This document shows, piece after piece, positions 22,678 to 39,664 of a stretch of DNA of 64,000 nt. The stretch comes from Rosa chinensis (taxonomy: Eukaryota > Streptophyta > Magnoliopsida > Rosales > Rosaceae). Under the pieces are notes generated by a model. That model worked only from the letters and a program-made list of their open reading frames with translations, did no database searches and was not told the DNA's origin. Positions within the stretch are counted from its first letter, which is position 1. Each line of letters begins with the position of its first letter. The DNA lies in NCBI RefSeq assembly GCF_002994745.2, contig NC_037088.1:68342397-68406396 (forward strand), given 5' to 3'. Both the position numbers and the translations under genes were made by a program.

Positions 22678-25600
22678 CTATTTTTCTGGAAAGCGCCCAA
22701 ACAGAAGCAGTGATGTATTCACGTGGTGCCTTTCAGGCAGAAGTTGCTCAGATTTTGTAACAGGTTTCACAGGTTGTTCCTTGTCTGGGAAGGGGAAAGA
22801 AAGCGAGAGTGAAAGTGAAGCAGAGACATCATCCTCTTTCTCACCAAGTGTTTTTACTAAAGACCTATCCTGGTTATCTCTCTCACCACCTAACCCGACA
22901 AAGAAAGGCAGATTTCCCTTACTTGGTGGTTTTGTTTCTGCCCTGAGAGCAAGCTCGAGACTTGGAAACCCGTCAGACTTATCCTCATTTCCTGACGAGA
23001 AATTTTTCCATGGCAGAGAGTTGTTGTCCATCTGAAAATCCTGGACATTCCTTGATTCCACAGGAAAGAAGTGCCTTTCAGTAGTTCCCAAGTCCTCTGG
23101 AATAACTTTTTCATCACATGCTTCAGGACAATTCATCTCCTCTTCTGAAGTAGAAAGAACAGACTTTGAAGTACTAAAACCATGTAGTTCACTAGTATCT
23201 AGTTTTGGCTTCTTACTATCACTCTGTCCATCTCTTTGCATAGTATTCACAACATTCCATGGCATTTCTTGATTTGTGGTGGAAGAAGCTGCTGGCTCTG
23301 ACAGATCTATATGGGGATGTATTCTATTATTAGACTGACAAGAGTTGACTCTTGTTGTCAAGTCTCTCACAAAAGCTGTTTCCATTTCTTTAGATCCATC
23401 CTCTCTCTTCAGCTCCTTCACTTGTTTAAATTCATCCCTGTCTATTTTCACTTTTTCCAAAATCACCTCCTCATCACCTCCTGGGATACCAACCATGTTC
23501 TTTCTATCTGCAATTCTCTGCATACCAACAGGCCCTACGGTGTCTAGTCTGCTCTCTCGAAGGCAAACTTCTTGCTGCAGAACATGAAAGAACATCAAAA
23601 CAGATAACAACGCTTCATTAATCACATAGAATACCCCATGTCACAGAGAGACTTTATCAAGGCCATATGCATTCTGGAAAAATAAACATTACCAGTGAAG
23701 GAGTGGTGCGTTTAACTCCTCCAGACAAGCCTGCATTGTTTGTTGTGTATTCGGAGTCAACCCTACTATCCTGTAGCACCAAGTTCTCTTTTGAACCAAA
23801 ACACATCTCTTCCGGATACGTATCTTTGCTCTCAAGATCCTTGCTAACCGTAAGAACCACAGGCTCTGGGGACTTGGATGCAGAGGCTGCACCAGACAAC
23901 CTGTCAGCTGCACCTATATGCTCGGGAACGTGCAGGTTCTTGGATAAAGCCATCACAGTGGGAGTGTCATTGTCCAATGAGACATCATTCAAGCCAGGAA
24001 CATCTAATTTTCTAGTAGAATCTATGTAATGCACCCTTGTCTCCCTGAACACACCCCATAAGAAATAAAGCATATTCCAACCTGCCAATAACAGATGAAT
24101 GAGCAGATGATATAACTCTATAGCCCAAACACTTGGGACAGGACCAACAATTTCATCAAGCTGAAAAATGACAGCCAACAAATTAAAAGAAGATGCAATC
24201 ATTTACAATATTATTGCCTATTTCTATATATGCTCCCTAAGAATATCAGCATGCTCGATTATGTGTGAAGCTACATATCACTGTGATCCTCAACTTGCAC
24301 ACAGAGTCCTATCAGACATACTGGTTCGCAGTATACATCTAGCACAATAAAAGTTCACAATTCCTTACGTTGTGATTTCTCAGGAAGCTGATTTGAAGGG
24401 AGTATCAGAAGTTCAACCCCACCAAACCTTCCTTTGAGGGCTAAATCATTCTTGATCATTGCATCTATAAGGATCTTGTAGTTCCTTTCATAACTGCATT
24501 GCAAGCAAAAAGTTGAGAAATTGCATAATAACCAATAAAGAGAATAGTACAATATAGGAAATTATATATGGTGTGAAACACAAAATGGATGTGTATCCTT
24601 TACCTCTCAAGATCTTTGGCAAAGAAGTAAAGTGCTATATTGTCCTCTCTAACACCACTTTGATGAAATTGTGCTGGCCATACACATAAACGAGGTACTT
24701 CTTTCAGAGGAACTTTGTGCGGAAATTTGTTCACCACTTCAAGTACTTTTGGTGATGCACAAGTCGATAAATGAGCTTGAATGCCACCGCATAGATCCAG
24801 AATATTTCCACCTCTTTGCAGTTCAAAGCTGCCCCTGCACAAAAAATAAGAGAAGACTATAAGTTAAGACACTGTCAAGACACAATATACAGAAAGCAAA
24901 AAGGCAAATAACACCAAAAAGGCAAGGATAGATAGAGTAGGAAGCAGACAATATTAATAACTAATAAATAGCAAGAGAATCCTACTGCCAGATGTATTCA
25001 TATTCTGGAATGGCTGTTGTCTTCATAAGAACAGACATCCCCACTGAAGCCTGTCTCTGCAAATCTCTCATTGTTGACTTCCCAAAAGAAGGAAGAACAG
25101 AACCAGAGTCTACCACCCTGGAAGGAATCACAGAATTAGCGGGCTGTAATGTATTCTTGTAGAAATCGGAAGTAGAACTCCCAGGAATTGCTTCTCCATC
25201 ATGTGATCCTTCAGTATATGTGTTATTATTCAACATATTTGATACAAACTCTGGAGAAGCTACTTCAGAACTTGATTCCATGTTGGATGCGGACAATTCA
25301 TCAGATTGATCTGGCAATGTTTTCTTTTTGTATATTTCAGGCTTTCTAAGCAAAGCTGCGTGAATTGCATCTTTCAACCTACTATCTCTTGGCACCTCCT
25401 CCCTGTAACTTCTTGGAGAAGAAACATCAGTAACACTAGCCTGTGAAATCCCGCTTTTGCAAGATTCAGCAGTATGACCAATCTCCTTACAAATTGAACA
25501 GAAAAGACTTTTTGAACTAGCTGCAACAATCGGCCTACTGCGAACAGAGGTCTCCCTGGTTTTATCAGTCTGATTTGTCATTTCCCATGATCGAAGTGTA

Positions 25601-28429
25601 TCTTCTAATTTCCCTTCATCATCAGCAGGTAATTTCTCAACAGGCTGAGAATAGCTGGATAAAGGTTCATTGTTAGAGATAACTTGGTTCGACTTTTCTT
25701 CAGAAGCAGCACTACACATTCCACTAATAGGTGAAGAACCACCTGCAGTAGCAAATACATAGACGAGATCTTTAAGTAACACTATTTGGTTTAGAGGTAC
25801 GTATATAGAAAACTAGTCAACGAACAGCATACAGACATAAGACAAGCATTAACTTAATTCCTCCACCAAGGCAAGTAGTTACCTGGAGAACTTTGAGTTT
25901 CAACACCTTTACGAGTTAGACTACTTATTGCTTTTGATGACGTATTTAATTTTCCATCAGATAGCTGAGCCTTATGCTCTCGAAGGTTGCTCACAGATGA
26001 AAGCAAACTGGTATCACCACGGGATGCTTGGTCAACCTTAGGTGTTGAAACAATAGCACTTGATGTTATCAAACTAACTGGAGGACGTTCTAGTTTAGAC
26101 AAATTTTTTCTTTCAACTGTGCTCCGCTCTTTTAGTTGTTTCATTCCTTTTAGATCTTGAAGAGGGTTAAATTTTGATGAAAGCATTTTAACTTTTGAAT
26201 CGGACACATTGGAACGCCCCGAGTCAGGAGATCTGAATGACACAGATTTGCCCATCATTCTGGCTGTCCTCTCCTTCATATCAAGAGTACCATGCTCTTT
26301 AGACCCCTTCTGCTTCTGAGGAACAATGTTGTCTACAAGTTTAACCTTTGCTTTGGTATACATGTTGAAGGAATTTGACTTTAACAAGGCACCTACAAGT
26401 AGACGTATTATACGATGAAATACTCTAAATTAGTATGGAACTTCAGAAATAAAAAAATAACAAATAAATTAATAGGACAAACAAGGAAAATAAGAATTAA
26501 CATACATATACCAGGAACCAAAAGCTACTCACCCTTCGCTGTGTGAAGCCGAGGACCGGTTGTTGGAGAGCGTGTAGCTTCTGATACATCATTAGTGGAC
26601 AGAGAAGTCTGATAAGCGGACTTCAACTTATCCTTATCCATACTCTTGAATGAAGACTCACGTGATAATGCAACTGTTCTCTTAGGGCTGGGCGGCTTTG
26701 GTGATCCCACCCGAGTCTCAAGAGTCTGCCTTTTAGAAGGAGGAGCCGCTTCTGTATTGTCTGCACGTCTCTTATTAGAGAGCTGGGTACTCAAGATGGC
26801 TTTCTTCATTCTGTTTCCATCTAAATCTGTACCTTCAGAATTCCAATACAGAAAAACACATTACATTTCACAAAGAACAGCAAGTTGGCATCCATATCCA
26901 GAAAGCTAATTAAATTGCTTTACCTTGCTTCTGGTTTTCAGTTTGCTCAGTGAACTTGCATTCCTCACACAACCAGTCACCTTTAGGAACTCTCCGAAGC
27001 ATTTTTCGCATGCAATAGCTGATTTAAGGAACAACAATGTTACACATCTTGAACACAGGCACAGATTCAACATAAAATATCACCAATAAAACCTGAGAAC
27101 AGAGAAACGCGCAAAGGCTCTTACATGTGTTCTGCACCATCGCTGCATCTACTACAAGTGGCAAGTGATTCTTCACGACCTGCGTCCCCACAAATATCAC
27201 ATACCTTTACCTGTTTACAAGTCCCATACAGAAAAGGAAAACACTTTAGTTTTTTAGGTAATGAATACTGAGAGGGATGCTTCCATACACTAACAAACAC
27301 TAAGAGGGATGCTTCCATGTGCTAACAAAGCTACATAGTAGCTTGCTGAAGATTTTCTCATAAGATGCTAGTCAACATTAAAGAATGGAAGTGTCACACT
27401 AGGCTTCTAGCTGAAAGGATATATAGGCGGTTTGAGAAGGCAGAAAAAAAGAAGTCAGGAGGGGTTTTGAATTCAAGTCCAAGAAGACAAAACCAAAGGT
27501 TCCATGCAGAAGATACATGTGGATTCTGTTGGGAACAAAAAACTTACATCATGCTCCACAATATCAGATTCATCACTGTCATCACCATTGACGGATTGCA
27601 AAGGCTGCATAGCAGCTGCGCCAACCACCTGACTAGACTTAATATCCTGTTCACCATGATCTGAAAATTTCAAAGCTTCCTGTTTTGAGTCTTGGCCATC
27701 ATCACTGGTCTCTGCTTCAAACTTTGGACAAATTTTTGTAGAGGCCTCCAAACCTTTATAAGATGCAAATTTCTGGCTAGTAATTGCTTCTTTTGTTAAT
27801 GATGAGTCCATAAGTCCAGAGAATTCTGGCACTCTCTCCTGCATATGAAATGATCACTTCCTACATGATTAAAAGTGCATTAAAGAAAAGACAATTAACG
27901 ATTCAACGGTGGGAGAATTATTCAGAACCTTCGATCTGCCACTGCCAGAACTTGGATTTTTCAAATGAGGAATCTCCAAGAAGACTGAATTGGGTGGCTT
28001 TCCAAATTCTTCAGGGCCTACACTACCGACTGAAGCTAAACTACAAGCAAGGTTCTTCCTCTCTACATTCCTGTTATGATTACTGAATGCTGTATTTGTA
28101 TCATTCGCTTTACTTACACATGATATGTTATCCTCATGAACTTGAACAACTTTAGAATCAATGTATGTATTTGGAAGTTTCTCAACACCTTCTAAATCAT
28201 CAGAAGTATTAGAAAACCTTAGGGGTGCTCTGCTTTCAGCATTTTCAGACAAAGAATCATAACTCGAATTGACACTAAGTAGGTTACTTGTCTCACTGGT
28301 GGTATGCTGTAAACTGTCACATGCCTTGCTCTTGAAAGAAGACAAATTATCACTCACATTGACAGAATACTGATTCGCCCCGCTAACATGACAGGTTTCA
28401 TCAGAAACTTCAACAGCCTTTGACCCCAT
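22678..28429 (-). CDS. AIPP2/PAIPP2-like PHD-finger protein with SPOC-like domain (chromatin repressor subunit)
   Basis: Eleven exons on the minus strand: 27929-28429, 27548-27838, 27125-27210, 26924-27018, 26533-26820, 25883-26392, 24986-25742, 24604-24834, 24369-24493, 23693-24081 and 22678-23574. They join in frame to 1389 residues. The PHD finger is at about 265-314 (VCDICGDAGREESL, CSRC, EHIYC, WLCEEC; C4HC3 complete). A CCHC knuckle is at 672-685 (CSICKEIGHTAESC). The AIPP2-type SPOC-like domain is at about 843-975 (GSFELQRGGNILDLCGG, VPRLCVWPAQF, FGGVELLILPSNQLPEKS). Long Ser-rich, disordered stretches separate them. In Arabidopsis, AIPP2 acts in a nuclear BAH-PHD-CPL2 complex that represses transcription at H3K27me3 genes. 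The true N-terminus is uncertain (see finding). Confidence 0.88.
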
Positions 28430-29520
28430 AAGAGCTCCACTAAGATGCAGAAAAGCACAGGGAAGAACAGCACAAAGTGTATCCCCCAGAGTCGCCTCTC
28501 ATATGAAGAATGCTTTCTTTAACAGATACAGATAGCACCTGATATATACAACACATTAATAACGATGGAGAAGAACTTTTTCTAAAATCTATAATTTATC
28601 ATCTATTAAGAACTCACTCCAGAAGAGAAATGTGACAGAGCTTTTGTTCTATATTTTCAATTCTTGTCCTAAAAATGTATAAACTACAACTATATTGAAC
28701 AGGAATGAAATTGTTAACTTCATGAAAACGCATACATTCATGAGGTTTACTAAAACATTGGAAGTAGTGAAGAAAAAAAGAAAAAGAAAAAAAAGTTGTA
28801 AAACGTTGGTAATTTACACAAACAGTCACGGCTAGTCTCCAGACAGATGGCCAAGTCCCACCATTCAAACAAAGAACCTAACATTCTTCCTTAATAGTTA
28901 ACAAAAACAACCTAAGCATGGAAGTTTCATTTGCCTATTTCTGATTACATATTGTTTAATGATGAGTGGTCATTGAACAAGCTGTTGCATGCGATTAACT
29001 CTAGTTTAATCTAATAGGAGACATCAAACTTAGACTAATTCCAAATTCCAGTAGGTAATTATGAAATACAGCCTGAACTGACATCACTGCCGGAAAGGCA
29101 AAAGGGAAGCAACCAAACCCAGAATAATAATAACAGATAAGGCAAATTCCTCAAGACCTAAAAACCCTAGCGATGAAAAATTGAGACGATTGGACATGAA
29201 TTGAGATGAGTAATTGGATCATACAAAATAATAATAATAATAATACGAAAAAAGGGAAGCGAAGAGGGAATTACGTGGCTCTGGTTTCGTAACAATCTGC
29301 GCAAGGCTGATCGAGAGAGACTGCTCGTTGGAGACAATCGTCGGTCCAATCCTAAATCCTTTTTTATCGAATCAATCAAAACGCGCTTGCAGGAATCTCT
29401 CCCTTGTCTATCCCACAAATTCAATCGACTTGAATATAAAAGCCCTATCTTTCCCAGCAAGAGGGTCCCAAATGTAGCTTTCAGGCAAGAACCACATGAA
29501 CATGTGCTATATACTACACG
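28430..29520 (-). promoter_or_regulatory. 5' leader and promoter side of the AIPP2-like gene
   Basis: A 3' splice site (ATATATCAG before GTGCTATC) puts an exon end at 28538. A 5' splice site (AGCCAC before GTAATTCC) at 29275 suggests a first, probably non-coding exon near 29275-29400, with an intron of about 740 bp between. The 118-codon open frame at 29167-29523 overlaps this leader and has no domain. Upstream DNA is presumably the promoter; no defined motif is claimed. Confidence 0.5.
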
Positions 29521-31907
29521 CAATACAGGATCTGATTTTCTTCTTTTCTTTTTTTTTTCTTTTTCTCATATTAGGTCAATTAAAACAATTTAGAGTTTCT
29601 ATTTTTATTCCCGAAAATTTTTATTTTTTGGTGGGTTTCTATTTTTTATTCTTTTTTATTTTCACCAGAGAATGGGACCTAATTGGTTTTTCTTTTTCTT
29701 TTTTTGAATTAAAACTCATATATTCATCTCAAGTAATGACAGACAAGAAAGTATGGTAATAGTCACGGAGGTATATAGACAATAGGTTCACTCCTTAGAC
29801 ATCAAATCAAATAGAAAAATAGCTTTGATCCTCATTTGGTACTACTTCAAAGACACTAGAGACACATCAAATTACATAGATCTCTAAAGACTTCAGAAAT
29901 TTTTGAAATTAAAATTAAGCTACTAACATAGGATCCAAAAAAAAATGAGAATTTTTTTTATGGGCCTAGGGCACAAAACACTAGCCCAAATGACCAAGTC
30001 AAAGAAACAGTGGGCTCAAAGCCCAGCAGACCAACTCAACAAGGCCGGACTCCATTTCTTCTTAGAGCAACAACATATGCAGCTGTTCTCGCGCCTGCGC
30101 CTAACCAGCTTCGCCAGAACCACGTTGTTGCTGATCTCAGATGTCATCAACGGAGCATCTCCAACCATCCATGAGCCCAAAAACTGGAAAACCAAGCAAG
30201 CCCGAAATGAGTTCACCCGAAAAACCAGATCGAAGCATCCATTAGAAGTCGGCAACACCTAATTCTAATTGGCTTATGAATAGTATTATACAAAGGAAAA
30301 TATTTAGGTTTATATCAATAAATTTGTATGCGCAACTCTCTTAATTGCATATGTTTAATAATCTAAATTTATGATTCAAAAATTTAAAACATCATTTAAA
30401 AAAAATCAATGTAAATAAAAATTATTTACTCATTCAGTTGCATCAATCGTTAAATTGTCCTTACATTCAAGTTGTAGTAGAGATTTTTCTTCGTAATCTT
30501 TTTTTCACTGCCAAAAAAAAAAATCTTAATGTGAAATGAAAAGGAAAGAAACAATGACATTATTGAAGTATCTCCACAACATTGTTTATGCCAACTCGTA
30601 TCGCTTCATGAAATTTCTTTGAGATGCGAAGAAAATATTACACCCTCATGAAGAGATATTAGTTGAAACCGCAATAGAGCCATACAGGAGGAAAAAGTCT
30701 TAAAAGGTGGCTAAATCCAGAGCCCATAAAGAGTTCCGAGCTGAGAGATGGACAGGCTGAGAATCCAAACATGGCAAGCAAACTCTTTTCTCTTTTAGTA
30801 TAGTTTTTTATCCTTTTGACAAAGTAGCTGGCATATTAGATTCACCTAATAATTCCTGTACAATTGAGTCTTGATGAGCAACATTTTATGGTTTATTTAA
30901 CACCACACTGCTCTCGGTCTTCTTCCTCCAGGATCCTCTGTCGGAAACCATTCAGGTTTTGTAAGCCATCTAGGCTGCATTATACCACTGTAAAAGACTT
31001 CTGGTAACAAGCACCACCAACCGCTGTGGAAGTTCACCACTGCTATGTGTGACCATACATCGTTACAATCACTGTAAGCTAAGTTAACAGCACTACTGTG
31101 TTGGACAACTTGGATTCCCTTTCCAACCCCAAAAAACTATTGGCTTTCTTCCTCATCTCCACCTGGCTCACAGTCGTAACTACAACAGTGTTAACCACCA
31201 TCAGAATCTCCATTTGAATATATAAATTTATAAATCAACAAAACCGAATATTACACAGTAAGGTTGATCAAAGCTGCTGGATATTGTTGCTTTTCATACA
31301 CAAGTGCCAAACTCTTCCAGCTAATCCTTATTGGAAGTTTGCAAGGGAGCAGGCTACCACGAGACATAAGATATTGAGATCCTTCTGGGAACTTCATTAA
31401 GAATTTGCAGGGAAATTCATAATGGAATCCTCACATGTAATCTACTCTCATCCTTTCGTTGAAAGTCTAAACCAAATAGAACAGGTGACTCCAGATATAT
31501 ATATATATATATATTTATATATATTCGATATTCTAAATGGAAAGAAACAGGACAGCTAATCATTTAGAAAAACAACTACGAGCCATCTCTATTGAATGTG
31601 AGGTATAACTACGAGCCATCTCTATTGAATGTGAGGTATATCCTACGCTTCCTGTTAAAGTGATTCCCACCAGATTAATGGCTGTAGCACACAACATAAA
31701 ATCGTGTATATGCCTAAGCAATTGCACCTAAAAGAATGAGGTACTTACATTGCAAATTAATTGTAATTACTGTAAACTACCCACAATTTCAGTTCACAAT
31801 TAAATCTCTTATGCTTTATCAATCAAATGATTTTAATTCTGCTATACAAAAATATTATGTTTGGAATTGAAAAGGTAGAGTTGTTACATACTTGGCATTA
31901 AATTACA
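29521..31907. other. Intergenic between the AIPP2-like and COLD1 genes
   Basis: T-rich low-complexity DNA (29535-29710), then a G+C-richer patch at 29945-30262 with a 105-codon plus-strand frame of no recognisable family, probably repeat debris. 30300-31250 is AT-rich. 31250-31907 is likely COLD1 3' UTR and flank. It holds a (TA)n tract at about 31497-31515 and the 33-bp duplication listed separately. Confidence 0.45.
31574..31639 (+). repeat. Perfect 33-bp tandem duplication
   Basis: The unit AACTACGAGCCATCTCTATT... occurs twice head to tail, at 31574-31606 and 31607-31639, without mismatches, downstream of the COLD1 stop codon. It looks recent. Confidence 0.9.
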
Positions 31908-36225
<4,318 letters not shown>

Positions 36226-37255
36226 CTTCTCCTTCTTCTTCAGATCTCTTCTATTCCTAATTAACCAACTTCGTTACTTTACTCACACTTCTGCTGTTCT
36301 ATTTTCGTTGCTGAAAAATAAAATGAATCTTTGGCTTCCCGGTATTCGAAGCTTATAGCAACCAGCATATATCTCTTTTTTTTTTCTTTTTTAGTCACAT
36401 AAATAAATTGAATTCATTTTCTTTTCTTTTTTCTTTTTTATATGGGCAATTTGTAGCAACCTAACATACCGCAAAAGACCTTTCTCCCAAAAAAAAAAAG
36501 AAAAAAAAAAAGCATACCACAAAAGATAAAATATTCTTGTGCAGTCAATCAATTTTTTGATATTTGCAAATTTCCACTACAAATATTGTGTTATCAATAA
36601 TCGCTACATTTGTAACATGCGTTTTAACATGTGTCGGTAGTCACAAATATTATTTCGTATCGTATTATAAGTTGAATTTAATAACAATGCATTTGAAATG
36701 CTTAAAGTTTTTGTTGATTGCAAATGGGGTGACCCTGTTCCAACACTCTAAAAATTGAATCTTTCCTTTAATTTTTGAGGGTTTAGGATATCTTGAATGT
36801 AGCGATGTGGATCTACAAAACTAGCAGTTTGTTGAGCAACTCTCATTGGTTCATTCATGTATGTAGGAACAAGCATACATCTTCGTTTGGTAAGAAGTGC
36901 TAGCAGGCAGAAGAAGGGTCGAGGCATTATTGCAGGAGGCTATGAGTATGTAAAACCACCAACTTATTCAGTAACGGATAAATCAAAGCCGCCAAGTACA
37001 GAATCTTTAACAGAAATAAAATGTTCAGGATATCTTGATTCTTGAATACTTGTCAGGGTCTCTGATTTATTCAGACCTAAAACTTGAGTTGCAAATGTAC
37101 TTTAAACAAAGAGCTGTCTAGAAAATCCACAAACCACAAACTTTGAGATTGACGAACATATGCCGAGCTATTCTTCAACATCTCTCAAACCACATGCTAG
37201 AACTTCTTCAAGCCTTCCCGTTATTTGTCTATGAAATTCTTTAATCATGATTCTG
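36226..37255. other. COLD1 promoter side and 3' flank of the GRF gene
   Basis: 36226-36360 is probably COLD1 5' UTR and promoter. 36365-36540 contains T-rich and A-rich low-complexity runs. 36560-37050 has two short plus-strand frames without recognisable content. 37050-37255 is likely GRF 3' UTR. Confidence 0.45.
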
Positions 37256-39664
37256 TCAATTATCTGCAAATGGTTTAAACACACTAATTAGAATTGGAAA
37301 TGAGTTTTTGGGAAACATGACCTGCATTTTTAACTCACCATGTGGAGATTGAGAACTCGTTGCAGAGAAGTCGGAAGAAGTCATTGGAATTGATATTGAG
37401 AGCTGGGTTGTGGAGAATGAGGTTTGGTTGGATCTCTCATCCTCAAGACCAGACCAGGAATCTCGGCCTTTAGGCCACTCATCAAAGAAAGGTCGGAGAG
37501 ACTGACCTTCCTGCTTCAAAGGTTCCCCCGAGGGGAAGTCATTATTGAAAATTGAATGCTGTCGATAATCGTTCTGCAAAACGGAGCCATCACCCGATTT
37601 TGATGCTGGAAATGAGGCAATTCTCGATGGCATCAGAGGCCATGTGTTGTCTATTGGTGAGTCCATGTGGAGACCCCTGTTGCTTCCTGAAGTATCAGAG
37701 AAAAAACTATGGTCACCGATTTCAGGTTTAAGTCCTTGAAGATACCTGAAGTGCAAAAAGGTAATTCATTGCTGTTAGAATATGTTCTCACATTCTCCCA
37801 TGATAATGACAGAGAACGCTGTAAATAAAATGAGTCTCAAAGCTCTAATATGTCATTGTATGTACAACTGCTTCCAAATTTGTCCCAATAGAATCTCAAA
37901 CTATTAATCAGATTTCTATATACCTTCAGCTACTTTAAGAACTGCCGATATACAGTACTAAACCTTTGCATCCAAATGCAATGCCAAATGTAATTCACTA
38001 CCTTAAACATGTTCTCAGTACTTGCTACTATGTCACAGATATGTGCAACAACATCCAGAAAGTTAGTTACTCTATTTTCATTTCATAGGCATAAAACTCA
38101 ACAGAACTTGGTGTTTCATTCTGCTCAGGTTCCAACTAACCAAATTTAAACCGAGTAGACCTATAGTTAGACTAGCTGCTTGCAAAACTTTTGTTTAATT
38201 TTTCACAGATTCGAACTTTTTATTTCTCTTATTGGCTTTCATGTTTTCAACAACCAAACAAAGCCAAGTAGATTAAATACATTGAAATACTTACAACCTT
38301 TGTTTGCAGAAAAAAAATAAAACGAAAAAAATACCTATAATCTTTGTTCGGGATTCCAAAGGGAATAGAGTCTATTTGATAATGAGACTGATTGGTTCCG
38401 GAACTGGCGCCTTGGGTATTCCCGAAGGAATTTAATGGAAGGGTCTGGAAGCTCCCAGTTCCACTGCTGGTTCCAGTGACAGTCAATGATGTCACAGTGG
38501 ACGATGACTGTGTCATTGTTTGTGATTCCACAGGCTTTCTTGAACGGTTGCGGCCACGGTGCATGTGGCGCTCACAGTACTTCGAGTCGGGGTATGCATC
38601 CTTTGAGCACCTCCATTTCTTGCCATCAGTCCTCCTGCAGCGTCCTGGCTCCGGGTCCACCTTCTTCCCATAGAAGGAACAATAACCCACTGCAAAATTT
38701 ATCCACAACCGAATTGTATGTAAACCTTCCTCTACAGATTCAGAACAAAGCCAGAGTATTGACAGTGGTTTGATCCAAATATAGATAAAAGCAATGTATG
38801 ATGGGAACAGCTCTGATACTAAAAAGCTTATGAAGAATTATTCATTTCATTTAAGAAGGCATTCACGATTTCAGAAAAGTACTGGCCACAGCAGGAACTG
38901 AAAAATTACCATAAGAAAGCATTAATAAAGATTTGCGCTGAGATTAAATTAAATTCATCCATCGGGGCATATGTCACAAATCCTTTAAAAAGTTCAATTA
39001 CTTTCAGAGTTCATAGGATGATTCTATACCTACTCATTCGGTATTGACTGTAAGGTAGCAAAAAAAATATACGATCCTTGTTTGTTCAAGCAAAAGAAAT
39101 GAAGAAAATCTGGCAAGGAAAAAAATTGTGATAATGTTTTTAACTGCATTGATCAAGTATAATGGAAATTTTTATCTACTCATTCACTGTCCCCATCACC
39201 TGATTTTAAATCCACTCAACAGAATCTAAAAACTTAAAAAGGCAAAAGACTGAACATGTGTTATCTCAAGAACTGGAAACACAAACACAGATAACAAGGA
39301 AAGGACTGATCAAATCAAATAAAGCATACAGCTTGAAATCAATTTAAAACATTTCCATTTAATTAGAAAAGTAAAATCAAAGAAGAAGTAAAAAAATAGA
39401 GAGAAAGGAGAGTCAGGTGGGCGTACTGGTGGGATGATGGAAGAATCTCTGAGAGATGGACTCAAAACTCTTCTGAATAGGGAGCACGAGATCAGGAGGC
39501 ACAGGCATGCCTGCCATCATATACTTGAAGATCAGCGCCTGATGCTCCAGCTCTTGCCATTGAGACACTGTAAAAGGTGACCTCATCCCCATCCCCATTC
39601 CCATCAGATTCCCAGTACTATTACCCCCAACCCCGCCCCCACCTCCAGTACTGCAGCTATTCAT
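37256..39664 (-). CDS. Growth-regulating factor (GRF) transcription factor
   Basis: Four exons on the minus strand (39427-39664, 38335-38689, 37339-37745, 37256-37263) give 335 residues. The QLQ domain is at about 31-65 ([20 protein letters not shown]), which binds GIF co-activators. The WRC domain is at about 92-134, with zinc ligands Cys97, Cys107, Cys118 and His121 ([36 protein letters not shown]) and a nuclear localisation signal; it binds DNA. The tail is Ser-rich, with [14 protein letters not shown]. GRFs promote cell proliferation in young leaves. A miR396 site lies in the WRC-coding exon. It may be closest to the GRF5 class, but QLQ and WRC alone cannot fix the subclass. The last coding exon is only 8 nt. 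Confidence 0.93.
38526..38546 (-). promoter_or_regulatory. miR396 target site in GRF mRNA
   Basis: The transcript reads CGTTCAAGAAAGCCTGTGGAA, complementary to miR396 with the single-base bulge characteristic of GRF targets. It encodes the end of the WRC domain (RSRKPVE). Post-transcriptional repression by miR396 in maturing tissue is expected from established work on GRF genes. Confidence 0.93.

Noticed and set aside
23345..23587. Plus-strand frame in the AIPP2-like last exon
   Set aside because: It is opposite to a long, phase-consistent coding exon on the minus strand.
29945..30262. 105-codon plus-strand open frame
   Set aside because: No recognisable family, no splice or promoter context, and composition like repeat debris.
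36857..37045. 62-codon plus-strand frame beside the GRF gene
   Set aside because: No domain and no ATG context; it lies in the probable GRF 3' flank on the opposite strand.
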